Shown here: positions 24,679 through 32,927 of the stretch, in pieces
Layout: each line of letters starts with the position of its first letter
How positions within the stretch are numbered: the first letter of the stretch is position 1
Origin: Diaphorobacter sp. HDW4B
GTDB taxonomy: Bacteria; Pseudomonadota; Gammaproteobacteria; Burkholderiales; Burkholderiaceae_C
Assembly: GCF_011305535.1 (NCBI RefSeq)
Contig: NZ_CP049905.1
Location: forward strand, 2,304,001 to 2,368,000
Length of the DNA: 64,000 nt
Reading direction: 5' to 3'
Program-made: the position numbers and the translations under genes
The notes under the pieces: generated by a model
The model's database searches: none
Seen by the model: only the letters and a program-made list of their open reading frames with translations
Told to the model about the DNA's origin: nothing

Positions 24679-26529
24679 GTGACCTCGCAAACCTCGCCCA
24701 AGCCATACCCGATCCGCGACTTCTTCAAGAACCCCGAGCGCGGCTACTACCGCCTGAGCGATGACGGCAAGGCGCTGGGCTTCATGCAGCCCTCGGGCGA
24801 AGCGCGCCGCATGAACCTGTTCGTGCAAACGCTCGACGGCGAAAAACTCGTCGGCGAACCGCGCCAGCTCACGCACGAGACCGAACGCGATCTCGCGGGC
24901 TACGTGTTCAAGGGTAACGACGTGGCGCTGTTCTCCAAGGACTTCGGCGGCGACGAAAACTTCCACGTGCTGGCCGTGAACACGCGCACCGGCACGTCGC
25001 TGGACCTCACGTCAGGCGACCAGGTGCGCGCCAGCATCGAGGACGATCTGGAAGACGACGCCGACCACGTGCTCATCAGCCACAACCAGCGCAACCCCGA
25101 AGTGTTCGACGTGTACCGCGTGAACATCCACACCGGACACGCCGAGCGCGTGGCCGAGAACCCCGGCAACATCATCGGCTGGCAGACCGACCACGCAGGC
25201 AAGCTGCGCGCAGCCGTGGCCAGCGACGGTCTGATGAGCGTGGTGCTGTACCGCGACGACGAGTCGCAGGAATTCCGCCCCATCATCGAAACCGACTTCC
25301 GCGTGAACGTCGGTCCCGCGTTCTTCGATTTCGACAACAAGAACCTGTACCTCTACAGCGCACGCGGCCGCGACAAGATGGCGTTCGTGCGCATCGACCC
25401 GGCAAGCCCCGACGACGAACAGCTCATCTACGCCAATGACGAAGTCGACCTCGACGGCGTGGGCTACTCGCACCAACGCAAGGTGCTCACCGCCGCGAGT
25501 TATCAGACCGACAAACTGCACCACCATTTCTTCGACGAACAGACCCGCAAAATCCACGAACAGCTTGCGCGCCAACTGCCCGGCTACGAAGTGCACCTGC
25601 AAGCGAGCAACAAGAACGAAGACGTGTTCATCGTCGCCGCCGTGAACGACCGCACGCCCGGCAAACGCTATCTGTACGACGCGAAGCGCGACGCGCTCAC
25701 GCTGCTCAGCGAAATGAACCCCGCCATCGCCGAAGCCGACATGGCGCACATGCAACCGGTTCAATACCAAAGCCGCGACGGCCTGACCATCCACGGCTAC
25801 CTCACGCTGCCACCGGGCCGCAAGCAGGGCGAAAGACTGCCCGTGGTCATCAACCCGCATGGCGGCCCGTGGGCGCGTGACAGTTGGGGCTTCAACTCCG
25901 AAGTCCAATTCCTCGCCAACCGCGGCTACGCCGTGCTGCAAATGAACTTCCGCGGCTCCACCGGCTATGGCCGTGCGTTCTGGGAAGCGAGCTTCGGTCA
26001 ATGGGGTTTGAGCATGCAGGACGACATCACCGATGGTGTCGAATGGCTGATCCAACAAGGCATTGCCGATCCCAACCGGATTGCGATCTACGGCGCGAGT
26101 TACGGCGGTTATGCGACGCTCGCCGGGGTCACGTTGACGCCTGATCTGTATGCCGCTGCGGTGGACTATGTGGGTGTGTCGAACCTGTTCACTTTCCTTG
26201 GAACCATCCCGCCTTACTGGAAGCCGATGCTCGACAAAATGCAGGCCATGGTGGGCGATCCTGTGGCTGACAAGGCGCGGCTTGAGGCTACTTCACCAGC
26301 GCTGTTGGCTGATCGAATCAAGGCGCCGTTGTTCGTTGCGCAGGGGGCGCAAGATCCTCGTGTGAACAAGGCCGAGAGCGATCAGATGGTGTCGGCGCTG
26401 CGTGCGCGCGGTGTGGAAGTCGAGTACATGGTGAAGGACAACGAGGGGCACGGCTTTCACAATGACGAGAACAAGTTTGAGTTTTATGAGGCGATGGAGA
26501 GGTTTCTTTCCTTGCATTTGAAGTTGTGA
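24679..26529 (+). CDS. S9-family (prolyl oligopeptidase/acylaminoacyl-peptidase type) serine peptidase
   Basis: A 616-residue protein with an N-terminal beta-propeller-like region (about residues 20-350) and a C-terminal alpha/beta hydrolase domain. The catalytic serine is S474 in YGASYGGYATLAGV. The aspartate is in GAQDPRVN and the histidine in EGHGFHNDEN. The oxyanion region reads VINPHGGPWARDSWGFN. It cleaves short peptides in the cytoplasm, since no signal peptide is visible. A GTG start at 24679 preceded by AAGGAC is preferred over the ATG at 24565, whose product would begin with unrelated residues overlapping the promoter region. It is divergent from the FAD oxidoreductase. Confidence 0.88.
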   Translation: MTSQTSPKPYPIRDFFKNPERGYYRLSDDGKALGFMQPSGEARRMNLFVQTLDGEKLVGEPRQLTHETERDLAGYVFKGNDVALFSKDFGGDENFHVLAVNTRTGTSLDLTSGDQVRASIEDDLEDDADHVLISHNQRNPEVFDVYRVNIHTGHAERVAENPGNIIGWQTDHAGKLRAAVASDGLMSVVLYRDDESQEFRPIIETDFRVNVGPAFFDFDNKNLYLYSARGRDKMAFVRIDPASPDDEQLIYANDEVDLDGVGYSHQRKVLTAASYQTDKLHHHFFDEQTRKIHEQLARQLPGYEVHLQASNKNEDVFIVAAVNDRTPGKRYLYDAKRDALTLLSEMNPAIAEADMAHMQPVQYQSRDGLTIHGYLTLPPGRKQGERLPVVINPHGGPWARDSWGFNSEVQFLANRGYAVLQMNFRGSTGYGRAFWEASFGQWGLSMQDDITDGVEWLIQQGIADPNRIAIYGASYGGYATLAGVTLTPDLYAAAVDYVGVSNLFTFLGTIPPYWKPMLDKMQAMVGDPVADKARLEATSPALLADRIKAPLFVAQGAQDPRVNKAESDQMVSALRARGVEVEYMVKDNEGHGFHNDENKFEFYEAMERFLSLHLKL

Positions 26530-26547
26530 TTTTTTTGGAGGCCGCTG

Positions 26548-26726
26548 GCCGGGTGTTCGCCCCGGCGGGCGAGTAACTTTTTGCTTGCGCCAAAAAGTCA
26601 CCAAAAATCGCTTTTCAATACCCACGATAGAACTCACTTTGCGCCGTAGGCGCTCCGTTCGGGCAACTATCGTGAGTCAGACCAAAAGCTGGGGAGGGCG
26701 CTGCTGCACTCTGCGATGCAGCAGCG
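26548..26726 (-). repeat. Repeat family 2, inverted partial copy
   Basis: Read on the minus strand, this matches the unit at 26802-27016: a hairpin (CTGCTGCA/TGCAGCAG at 26701-26724), then GTTGCCCGAACGGAG, AGTGAGTTCT, a TTTTTGGTGACTTTTTGGCG segment and a closing CGCCCGCCGGGGCGAAC. With the following copy it makes an imperfect palindrome of about 470 bases. Short spurious ORFs cross it. No gene is visible in the 532-base gap 26530-27061. Confidence 0.8.
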
Positions 26727-26801
26727 GAGGCGCAAGTATCGCGACGGAAAAAATCGACGTTTGAGCACGAGAGTTCAATTCGCCATGCGGCTTGCACCCA
26801 A

Positions 26802-27016
26802 GCATCTCGCGCAGTCGCGAGATGCAGCACGAGCAACGCGAAGTGCCGAATCGCACCTCTTATGAAACCACTGACTCGCGGCGGTTGCCCGAACGGAGAG
26901 CCCTCCGGGGCTCGCAGTGAGTTCTGCCGCGTGACCCCGAATTCAAAGCGCTTTTTGGTGACTTTTTGGCGCAAGCAAAAAGTTACTCGCCCGCCGGGGC
27001 GAACTCCCGGCACCCG
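26802..27016 (+). repeat. Repeat family 2, full copy A
   Basis: A 215-base unit starting with the perfect hairpin GCATCTCGCG-CAGT-CGCGAGATGC, then ACCTCTTATGAAACC, CTGACTCGCGGCGGTTG, the GACTTTTTGGCGCAAGCAAA segment and CTCGCCCGCCGGGGCGA. It is homologous end to end with 31574-31780, where the leading hairpin has different but still complementary bases. It is probably a dispersed, non-coding chromosomal repeat of the lineage. Confidence 0.85.
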
Positions 27017-27061
27017 TAAGCAAACCCCCAGCAGAAGCCAAAAAATCAAAAAATCAAAGAA

Positions 27062-27886
27062 TCAAAACAACAACGGCTTAACCCTCTCAGCAGCCCGCCG
27101 AAGCGCCGGCACCACAGCCAACGCAGCCCCAAAATCCATCCGCGCAGTAGGCGCATGCAACGCCATGGTCGCGCGACACTCCCCCTTGTCATCCAGGATA
27201 GGCACAGCCATCCCGATCAACCCCAGCATGAACTCGTCGCGTTCAAAAGAGTAGCCATCCGCACGGATCTTCTCGCACGCCGCTTCGAGGGCATCGCGTG
27301 AAGTGAGCGTGTGTTCGGTGAACTGGGTGAAGCTCGAGTGCGCCAACACCGTCGCGCGCTTGGCGGGCGTCATCATCGCGATGTACATCTTGCCGCTGGC
27401 CGTGGCGTGCAGCGGCACGTACGAGCCCGCTTCGAACTGCGTGCGCAGCGGCCAATGCGTTTCCACGCGGTCGAGATAGCGCACCTTCAAGCCTTCGAGC
27501 ACGGTGAGGTTGCAGGTCTCGTCGATCTCCTTGACCAGCTCCGCGAGGATGCTGTGGCGCAGTTCGCGGCGCGGGTCGGTCTTGAGGGTCGCCAGCGCCA
27601 GTTTCAGCAGACGCGGGCCGGGTTGAAAACTGCGGTCATTCACATCGCGCGTGAGCCAGTGCTGGGCTTCGAGATTGCTGCACATGCGCGAGGCCGTGGC
27701 CTTGGGCAAATTGAGTGCGCTGGCCACATCCATCAATCCCGCACGGCCCGACTGGGCCACGAAATCGAGCACGGACAAGGCGCGCTCGGACACCGATATT
27801 GGCTCGCTTCCAGCCTCCGTCTCAAGCGGCGCATCCGCGCTGGTGGTGGCGGTGCTGGTGGCTGCTGCGGGCTTTTTGGTCGGCAT
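27062..27886 (-). CDS. IclR-family transcriptional regulator
   Basis: A 274-residue IclR regulator. After an Ala/Thr-rich N-terminal tail of about 30 residues comes the winged helix (SVSERALSVLDFVAQSGRAG, then ALNLPKATASRMCSNLEAQ). The GAF-like effector domain follows (LTVLEGLKVRYLDRVETHWP, then VPLHATASGKMYIAMMTP) and a late GLIGMAVPILDDKGECRATM. It is divergent from a GMC oxidoreductase gene across a 130-base region containing a concentric palindrome. It is most likely the substrate-responsive regulator of that dehydrogenase and its MHS transporter. Confidence 0.91.
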   Translation of the reverse strand: MPTKKPAAATSTATTSADAPLETEAGSEPISVSERALSVLDFVAQSGRAGLMDVASALNLPKATASRMCSNLEAQHWLTRDVNDRSFQPGPRLLKLALATLKTDPRRELRHSILAELVKEIDETCNLTVLEGLKVRYLDRVETHWPLRTQFEAGSYVPLHATASGKMYIAMMTPAKRATVLAHSSFTQFTEHTLTSRDALEAACEKIRADGYSFERDEFMLGLIGMAVPILDDKGECRATMALHAPTARMDFGAALAVVPALRRAAERVKPLLF

Positions 27887-27952
27887 GGGATGCGATGTGA
27901 AGAGTCGGGGACTTCGGGTTTTTTCTCATTGTACGTGTCGCTTTTGGGCTTA

Positions 27953-27995
27953 CAGTTTCACCAAAAGGAACAATAAGTTCCATTCAGTGAAACTG
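27953..27995. promoter_or_regulatory. Concentric palindrome, candidate IclR operator
   Basis: An outer pair CAGTTTCAC/GTGAAACTG (27953-27961, 27987-27995) and an inner pair GGAAC-AATAA-GTTCC (27967-27981) share exactly the same centre at 27974. The whole 43-base site lies 22 bases before the GMC start codon. The inner GGAAC-N5-GTTCC has the form of known IclR-family sites. Confidence 0.7.
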
Positions 27996-28016
27996 AAATA
28001 AAGGAGACAAAACAAC

Positions 28017-29669
28017 ATGAGCAGTTCCAACAGCTCCCCTTCAAAGACCTACGACTACATCGTCGTGGGCGCGGGCTCGGCCGGCTGCGTGCTGGCGGCT
28101 CGGCTGAGCGAGGATCCGCGCAATCAGGTGCTGCTGCTCGAGGCCGGACCGCCCGATCGCTCGCCATGGATTCACCTGCCCATCGGCTACGGCAAGACGA
28201 TGTGGAGCCCGGTCTACAACTGGAAGTTCGAGACCGATCCCGACCCCAACATGAATGGTCGCCGCATCTACTGGCCGCGTGGCAAGACGCTGGGCGGATC
28301 AAGCTCGATCAACGGCCTGATCTACATCCGCGGCCAGGCCGAGGACTACGACCATTGGGCGGAGCTGGGCAACGAGGGCTGGTCGTTCGAGGACGTGCTG
28401 CCTTACTTCATCAAGTCCGAGGGCAACGAACGCGGCGACAGCCAGTTCCACGGCGGCAAGGGGCCGCTGCAGGTCTCGGACATCGGGGCCAAGCACGAGC
28501 TGATCGAGGCCTTCATCGCCGGCGCGCAAGAGCGGGGCGTGCCGCGCACGAACGACTTCAATGGGGCATCGCAGGAAGGCGCGGGCTACTACCAGCTCAC
28601 CACGCGCAACGGCCTGCGCTGCAGCACGGCCAAGGGCTATCTGACCGAGGCCAAGCGACGCCCGAATCTGCACATCGAGACCGATGCGCAGGCCACCGGT
28701 CTGGTGATGCGCGGCAAGCGCGTGGTGGGTGTGAACTACGTGCAGCACGGCCAGCAGAAAGCCGCGATGGCGGGCGGCGAAGTCGTGCTGTCCGCAGGCG
28801 CAATCCAGTCACCACAACTGCTGCAACTCTCGGGCATCGGGCCACGCGCGCTGCTGGAAGATCTGGGTGTGCCGGTTGCGCACGATCTGCCCGGCGTGGG
28901 TGAGAACCTGCAGGACCATCTGCAGATTCGCCTGAGCTACGAATGCACCAAGCCGATCACGACGAATGACCAGCTCAACACGCTGTTCGGTCAGGCCAAG
29001 CTGGGACTGGAGTGGTTGATCCACCGATCCGGTCCGCTGGCGGTCGGCATCAATCAAGGCGGCTGCTTCATGCATGCGCTGCGTGATGAGCAGGGCAAGC
29101 CGGTCACGAAGACGCCCGACATCCAGTTCCACGTCTCCACGCTGTCGGCCGACATGGCGGGCGGCAAGGTGCATCCGTACTCGGGCTTCACGATGTCGGT
29201 GTGCCAGTTGCGCCCCGAATCGCGCGGCTACGTGCGCATTCGCTCGCGCGATGCGCTGCAGCCGCCGAGCATGCAACCCAATTATCTCGATACCGATCTG
29301 GACCGCCGCACCAACGTGGCGGCGGTTCGTGCAGCACGCGCCATTGCCCAGTCGCAGGCCATGGCGCCCTACGTGAAGAGGGAGGTGAAACCGGGCCCGC
29401 CGGCCCAGAGCGATGAGGAATTGCTGGAGTTCTGCCGCAACAACGGCGCCACGATTTTTCACCCCAGCGGCACCTGCCGCATGGGCCGCGACGCCATGGC
29501 CGTGGTCGATTCAAGACTGCGCGTTCATGGCGTGAAGGGCATCCGCGTCGTGGATTGCTCTGTCATGCCCACACTCGTGTCGGGCAATACCAATGCGCCT
29601 GTCGTGATGATGGCCGAAAAGGCGGCCGACATGATTCGCGAAGACGCAAGGCAACTTGCAGCCGCGTGA
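28017..29669 (+). CDS. GMC-family FAD oxidoreductase (choline-dehydrogenase-like)
   Basis: A 550-residue GMC flavoprotein. Visible features are the FAD motif [23 protein letters not shown] signature 1 ([20 protein letters not shown]), signature 2 ([20 protein letters not shown]) and the C-terminal catalytic HPSGTCRMG followed by [18 protein letters not shown]. It oxidises an alcohol to an aldehyde or acid. Similarity to BetA or alkanol dehydrogenase does not fix the substrate. It is preceded by AAAGGAG and followed 143 bases later by an MHS-type transporter on the same strand, both facing a divergent IclR gene, so import and oxidation of one compound is likely. Confidence 0.9.
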   Translation: MSSSNSSPSKTYDYIVVGAGSAGCVLAARLSEDPRNQVLLLEAGPPDRSPWIHLPIGYGKTMWSPVYNWKFETDPDPNMNGRRIYWPRGKTLGGSSSINGLIYIRGQAEDYDHWAELGNEGWSFEDVLPYFIKSEGNERGDSQFHGGKGPLQVSDIGAKHELIEAFIAGAQERGVPRTNDFNGASQEGAGYYQLTTRNGLRCSTAKGYLTEAKRRPNLHIETDAQATGLVMRGKRVVGVNYVQHGQQKAAMAGGEVVLSAGAIQSPQLLQLSGIGPRALLEDLGVPVAHDLPGVGENLQDHLQIRLSYECTKPITTNDQLNTLFGQAKLGLEWLIHRSGPLAVGINQGGCFMHALRDEQGKPVTKTPDIQFHVSTLSADMAGGKVHPYSGFTMSVCQLRPESRGYVRIRSRDALQPPSMQPNYLDTDLDRRTNVAAVRAARAIAQSQAMAPYVKREVKPGPPAQSDEELLEFCRNNGATIFHPSGTCRMGRDAMAVVDSRLRVHGVKGIRVVDCSVMPTLVSGNTNAPVVMMAEKAADMIREDARQLAAA

Positions 29670-29812
29670 GCGAAAGGCTCGCGCGGGCACCGGGATTCCA
29701 TCAGAGAAAAGACAACGGCGACAGGACGCGAACGCTGCGGGGCTTCTGACTGCTCCACGAACAGACAGTTGTTCAGCGCTCGCCTTCATGCCGCCCCAAC
29801 CGGAGACAAAAA

Positions 29813-31159
29813 ATGGCTAATGCAGCAACCCAGACCACCGACCCGAAAGTCATTCGCAGAGTCGTCACTTCCGCCGTCGTCGGCGCCACCATCGAGTGGT
29901 ACGACTTCTTCCTCTATGGCGTGGTGGCGGGCATCGTTTTCAGCAAGCTTTATTTCCCGAGCAGCGATCCGCTGATCTCGACGCTGCTGGCCTACACCAC
30001 CTTCGCCGTCGGCTTCGTCACACGCCCGCTCGGCGGCGTGATCTTCGGCCACTTCGGCGACAAGATCGGCCGCAAGAGCATGCTGGTGATCACGCTCATG
30101 ATCATGGGCGTCGCGACCTTCCTGATCGGCCTCGTTCCGACCTACGCGCAGATCGGCATCGGCGCGCCCATCCTGCTGCTGATTCTGCGCATCGCGCAAG
30201 GCATTGGCCTGGGCGGCGAATGGGGTGGTGCAGTGCTGATGGCCTATGAATACGCGCCCAAGGAAAAGCGCGGCTTCTACGCATCGCTGCCGCAGATCGG
30301 CCTCGCGCTTGGTCTGTTCATGGCGTCGGGCGTGGTGGGTCTGCTGTCCTACCTGCTCACCGACGAACAGTTCATGGCCTGGGGTTGGCGCGTCGCCTTC
30401 CTGCTGTCGGGCCTGATGGTCGCGGTCGGCATGTTCATTCGTCTGCACGTGAAGGAAACCCCTGAATTTGCCGCCGTGAAGGAACGCAACGCAGAGACCG
30501 CGATCCCCTTCATGGACATGATGCGCCGCTATCCAGGCAACGTGCTCAAGGGCATGGGTGCACGCTACATCGACGGTGTGTTCTTCAACATCTTCGGCGT
30601 GTTCTCGATCACCTACCTCACCACGACGATCAAGATATCGCGCTCAGAAGCGCTGATCGGCGTGATGGTCGCCGCCATCGTCATGTGCTTTGCCATCCCC
30701 TTCTTCGGCCGCCTGTCCGACAAGGTAGGCCGCGCCCGCATGTACATGTGGGGCTCGCTGATCACCGGCATCGTCTCGTTCCCCGCGTTCTGGCTGATGA
30801 GCACCAGCAACGGCAACATGATGATGATCTGGCTCGCCACCATCATCCCGTTCGGCATCCTCTACGCGATGGTCTACGCACCTGAAGCGGCCCTGTTCTG
30901 CGACCTGTTCGACGCCAAGGTGCGCTACACCGGCATCTCCTTCGTCTACCAGTTCTCGGGCATCTTCGCCTCGGGCATCACGCCCATCATCGCCACCGCA
31001 CTGCTCAAGGTGAACGGCGGCCAGCCATGGCTGATCTGCGCCTACGTGCTGTTCGCAGGTCTCGTGTCCGCATGGTGCGCCGCGATGATCGGCAAAGACC
31101 AGAAAACCCGAATCGAAGAACCGGAAGCCAAGGTGACGCTGCGCCCCGCACGCACCTGA
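29813..31159 (+). CDS. MFS transporter, metabolite:H+ symporter (MHS) family
   Basis: A 448-residue, 12-helix proton symporter of the MHS branch. It opens with VVGATIEWYDFFLYGVVAGI and carries the family loop RPLGGVIFGHFGDKIGRKSM, a GLGGEWGGAVLMAYEYAP motif and RLHVKETPEF at the central loop, as in ShiA, PcaT and YhjE. Members import carboxylates, betaines or shikimate. It follows the GMC dehydrogenase and probably imports its substrate or a related one. The ATG has GGAG nine bases upstream. A strong terminator follows. Confidence 0.92.
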   Translation: MANAATQTTDPKVIRRVVTSAVVGATIEWYDFFLYGVVAGIVFSKLYFPSSDPLISTLLAYTTFAVGFVTRPLGGVIFGHFGDKIGRKSMLVITLMIMGVATFLIGLVPTYAQIGIGAPILLLILRIAQGIGLGGEWGGAVLMAYEYAPKEKRGFYASLPQIGLALGLFMASGVVGLLSYLLTDEQFMAWGWRVAFLLSGLMVAVGMFIRLHVKETPEFAAVKERNAETAIPFMDMMRRYPGNVLKGMGARYIDGVFFNIFGVFSITYLTTTIKISRSEALIGVMVAAIVMCFAIPFFGRLSDKVGRARMYMWGSLITGIVSFPAFWLMSTSNGNMMMIWLATIIPFGILYAMVYAPEAALFCDLFDAKVRYTGISFVYQFSGIFASGITPIIATALLKVNGGQPWLICAYVLFAGLVSAWCAAMIGKDQKTRIEEPEAKVTLRPART

Positions 31160-31182
31160 TCACCAACGATCCAGGCACCAAC

Positions 31183-31218
31183 AAAAGCCCCGCAGGTTTG
31201 CAAGCCTGCGGGGCTTTT
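31183..31218 (+). terminator. Bidirectional rho-independent terminator
   Basis: AAAAGCCCCGCAGG and CCTGCGGGGCTTTT form a 14-bp stem with flanking A and T runs, between the MHS gene and the convergent GlsB-like gene. Confidence 0.9.
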
Positions 31219-31244
31219 CCACATCCAAAATGACAGGGAACGCG

Positions 31245-31493
31245 TCACGCCTTTTTGATGAGCCGCGCCAGATAGATCAGGATCACCGCCCCCACAAACG
31301 ACACCAGAATGCCGCCGATCAACCCACCGCCCGCACCGAGTCCGAGCAGCCCAAACACCCAGCCCCCGACCAGCCCACCGATGATGCCGATGACGATGTT
31401 CCCCAGAATGCCGTAGCCGCCACCCTTCATGACCAACCCCGCCAACCAGCCCGCAATGCCACCCACGATGATGGACCAGATGAAACCCGTCAT
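31245..31493 (-). CDS. GlsB/YeaQ/YmgE-family stress-response membrane protein
   Basis: An 82-residue protein with three hydrophobic segments and the glycine-rich family pattern (IVGGIAGWLAGLVMKGGGYG, then GNIVIGIIGGLVGGWVFGLL). These small inner-membrane proteins (transglycosylase-associated family) are induced by envelope or osmotic stress. Their mechanism is not known. The ATG at 31493 has an AGGAG ribosome binding site and starts the conserved region. The much longer open frame to 31853 runs through repeat DNA and is not coding. It is convergent with the MHS transporter and appears monocistronic. Confidence 0.9.
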   Translation of the reverse strand: MTGFIWSIIVGGIAGWLAGLVMKGGGYGILGNIVIGIIGGLVGGWVFGLLGLGAGGGLIGGILVSFVGAVILIYLARLIKKA

Positions 31494-31573
31494 ATCGATC
31501 TCCTGTTGAAGTGAGAAACCAAAGGAGCTTACGTGCCACCACCATCCGACCACGTAGGAAAGCACCGCCAATC

Positions 31574-31780
31574 CGATCTCGCAAAGCGAGATCGGGCACG
31601 AGCGCAGCGAAGTGCCGTCCACACCTCTTATGAAACCTCTGACTCGCGGCGGTTGTCCGAACGGCGCGCCTACGGCGCAAAGTGAGTTCTGCCGCGTGAC
31701 CCCGCATTTCAAGCGCTTTTTGGTGACTTTTTGGCGCAAGCAAAAAGTTACTCGCCCGCCGGGGCGAGACCCGGCACCCG
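31574..31780 (+). repeat. Repeat family 2, full copy B
   Basis: This 207-base copy of the unit at 26802-27016 is in direct orientation. It starts with the hairpin CGATCTCGC-AAA-GCGAGATCG, whose pairing differs from copy A by complementary changes, then GGCAC/GTGCC and the shared ACCTCTTATGAAACC and GACTTTTTGGCGCAAGCAAA segments. It fills most of the 334-base gap between the GlsB-like gene and the next Bug gene. No coding capacity is apparent. Confidence 0.85.
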
Positions 31781-31827
31781 CCCTCAACCAAGAGAACAAA
31801 GGGAGAAAGCAGGAGAGAGGCCCACCC

Positions 31828-32853
31828 TCACTCCGCCGAGACCCCGGCAGCACGAATCACCTTCCCCCATCGAGCCACCTCAGCCTCGAGGTGCCTATGC
31901 AAACTCTCAGGCGTAGCCTTGTCCGCCGACACCAGATCAGAAGACAACTCAGCAATCCGCTTCTTCACGTTCTCATCGACAAGCGCCGCATTCAACGCCT
32001 TGTTCAGCTTGTCGATCACGTCCTTGGGCGTCCCCTTGGCGGCATACATGCCGTGCCACACCTTCACATCAAAGCCCTTCAAACCCTGCTCGTCCAAAGT
32101 TGGAATATTGGGCAGAGAAGACAGCCGCTTGGGCGTGGTCACGCCGAACACCTTGGCGCGTTTCCCGTCCTGAATCACGGGCACGGTCTGCGTGGTTTGG
32201 TCGCACAGCAGATCGACCTGTCCGCCCATCAGATCGTTCATCGCCGGGCCCGCGCCCTTGTATGGCACCGTGGTCAGCGTCACACCAATCTGGTTCATGA
32301 ACAGCATGCTGCACAACTGCGACACCGCGCCAATGCCCGCATGCGCCATGCTCACCTTGTCCTGATGCTTCTTCACGTAGTCGAGCAGCTCGGGAAACGT
32401 GTTGGCCGGAAACTCCTTGCGCGAGAGCAGCGTCATCGGCACATCGAGCACCTGACCGATGTACTCGAAATCCTTGAGCGGGTCGTAAGGCAGCTTCTTG
32501 TACAGCGCAGGCGCCGTCGCCATGCCCATGTGGTGGATCAGAACCGTGTAGCCATCGGGCTTGGACCGCGCGACACGCGCAGGCGCAATCGTGCCGCCCG
32601 CGCCCACGGTGTTTTCGACCAGCACACTCTGCCCGAGCGACGCGCCCATCGGCACGGCCAGCAGGCGAGCGACCACATCGGTCGGGCCGCCTGCGGTATA
32701 GGGCACAACCAGGATGATGGGCTTGTCCGGAAAGCCTGCCGCATGCGCCGACGTCATCATCGCTGCGCTGGCAAGGCCGAGCGTCAACAACGCTCTTCGC
32801 AACACATTGACCTTGAGAAACTTCTTGCCAATCGATGACGGCGATGACTGCAT
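31828..32853 (-). CDS. TTT (Bug) family substrate-binding protein
   Basis: A 341-residue Bug receptor with a Sec-type leader (LRRALLTLGLASAAMMTSAH, cleavage after AHA). The mature domain shows PIILVVPYTAGGPTDVVARL, VLVENTVGAGGTIAPARVA, SKPDGYTVLIHHMG and VPYKGAGPAMNDLMGGQVD. The ATG at 32853 follows AGGAGG and is preferred over 32973. It is the last gene of a five-gene minus-strand operon (hydratase, acyl-CoA dehydrogenase, CoA-transferase, MmgE/PrpD) and is therefore likely to bind the dicarboxylate or branched acid degraded by it. Confidence 0.92.
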   Translation of the reverse strand: MQSSPSSIGKKFLKVNVLRRALLTLGLASAAMMTSAHAAGFPDKPIILVVPYTAGGPTDVVARLLAVPMGASLGQSVLVENTVGAGGTIAPARVARSKPDGYTVLIHHMGMATAPALYKKLPYDPLKDFEYIGQVLDVPMTLLSRKEFPANTFPELLDYVKKHQDKVSMAHAGIGAVSQLCSMLFMNQIGVTLTTVPYKGAGPAMNDLMGGQVDLLCDQTTQTVPVIQDGKRAKVFGVTTPKRLSSLPNIPTLDEQGLKGFDVKVWHGMYAAKGTPKDVIDKLNKALNAALVDENVKKRIAELSSDLVSADKATPESLHRHLEAEVARWGKVIRAAGVSAE

Positions 32854-32927
32854 GTTTTGCCTCCTGATGGATTGTGGATTGATGACGTGAGCGACAGGGA
32901 AGCTGGTGCAAAAAAATGGAAAACCGC

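Noticed and set aside
26615-27049. Open frames across repeat family 2, including translations beginning MAQAKSYSPAG
   Set aside because: They arise from repeated non-coding DNA and differ in length between copies, with no ribosome binding site or conserved end.
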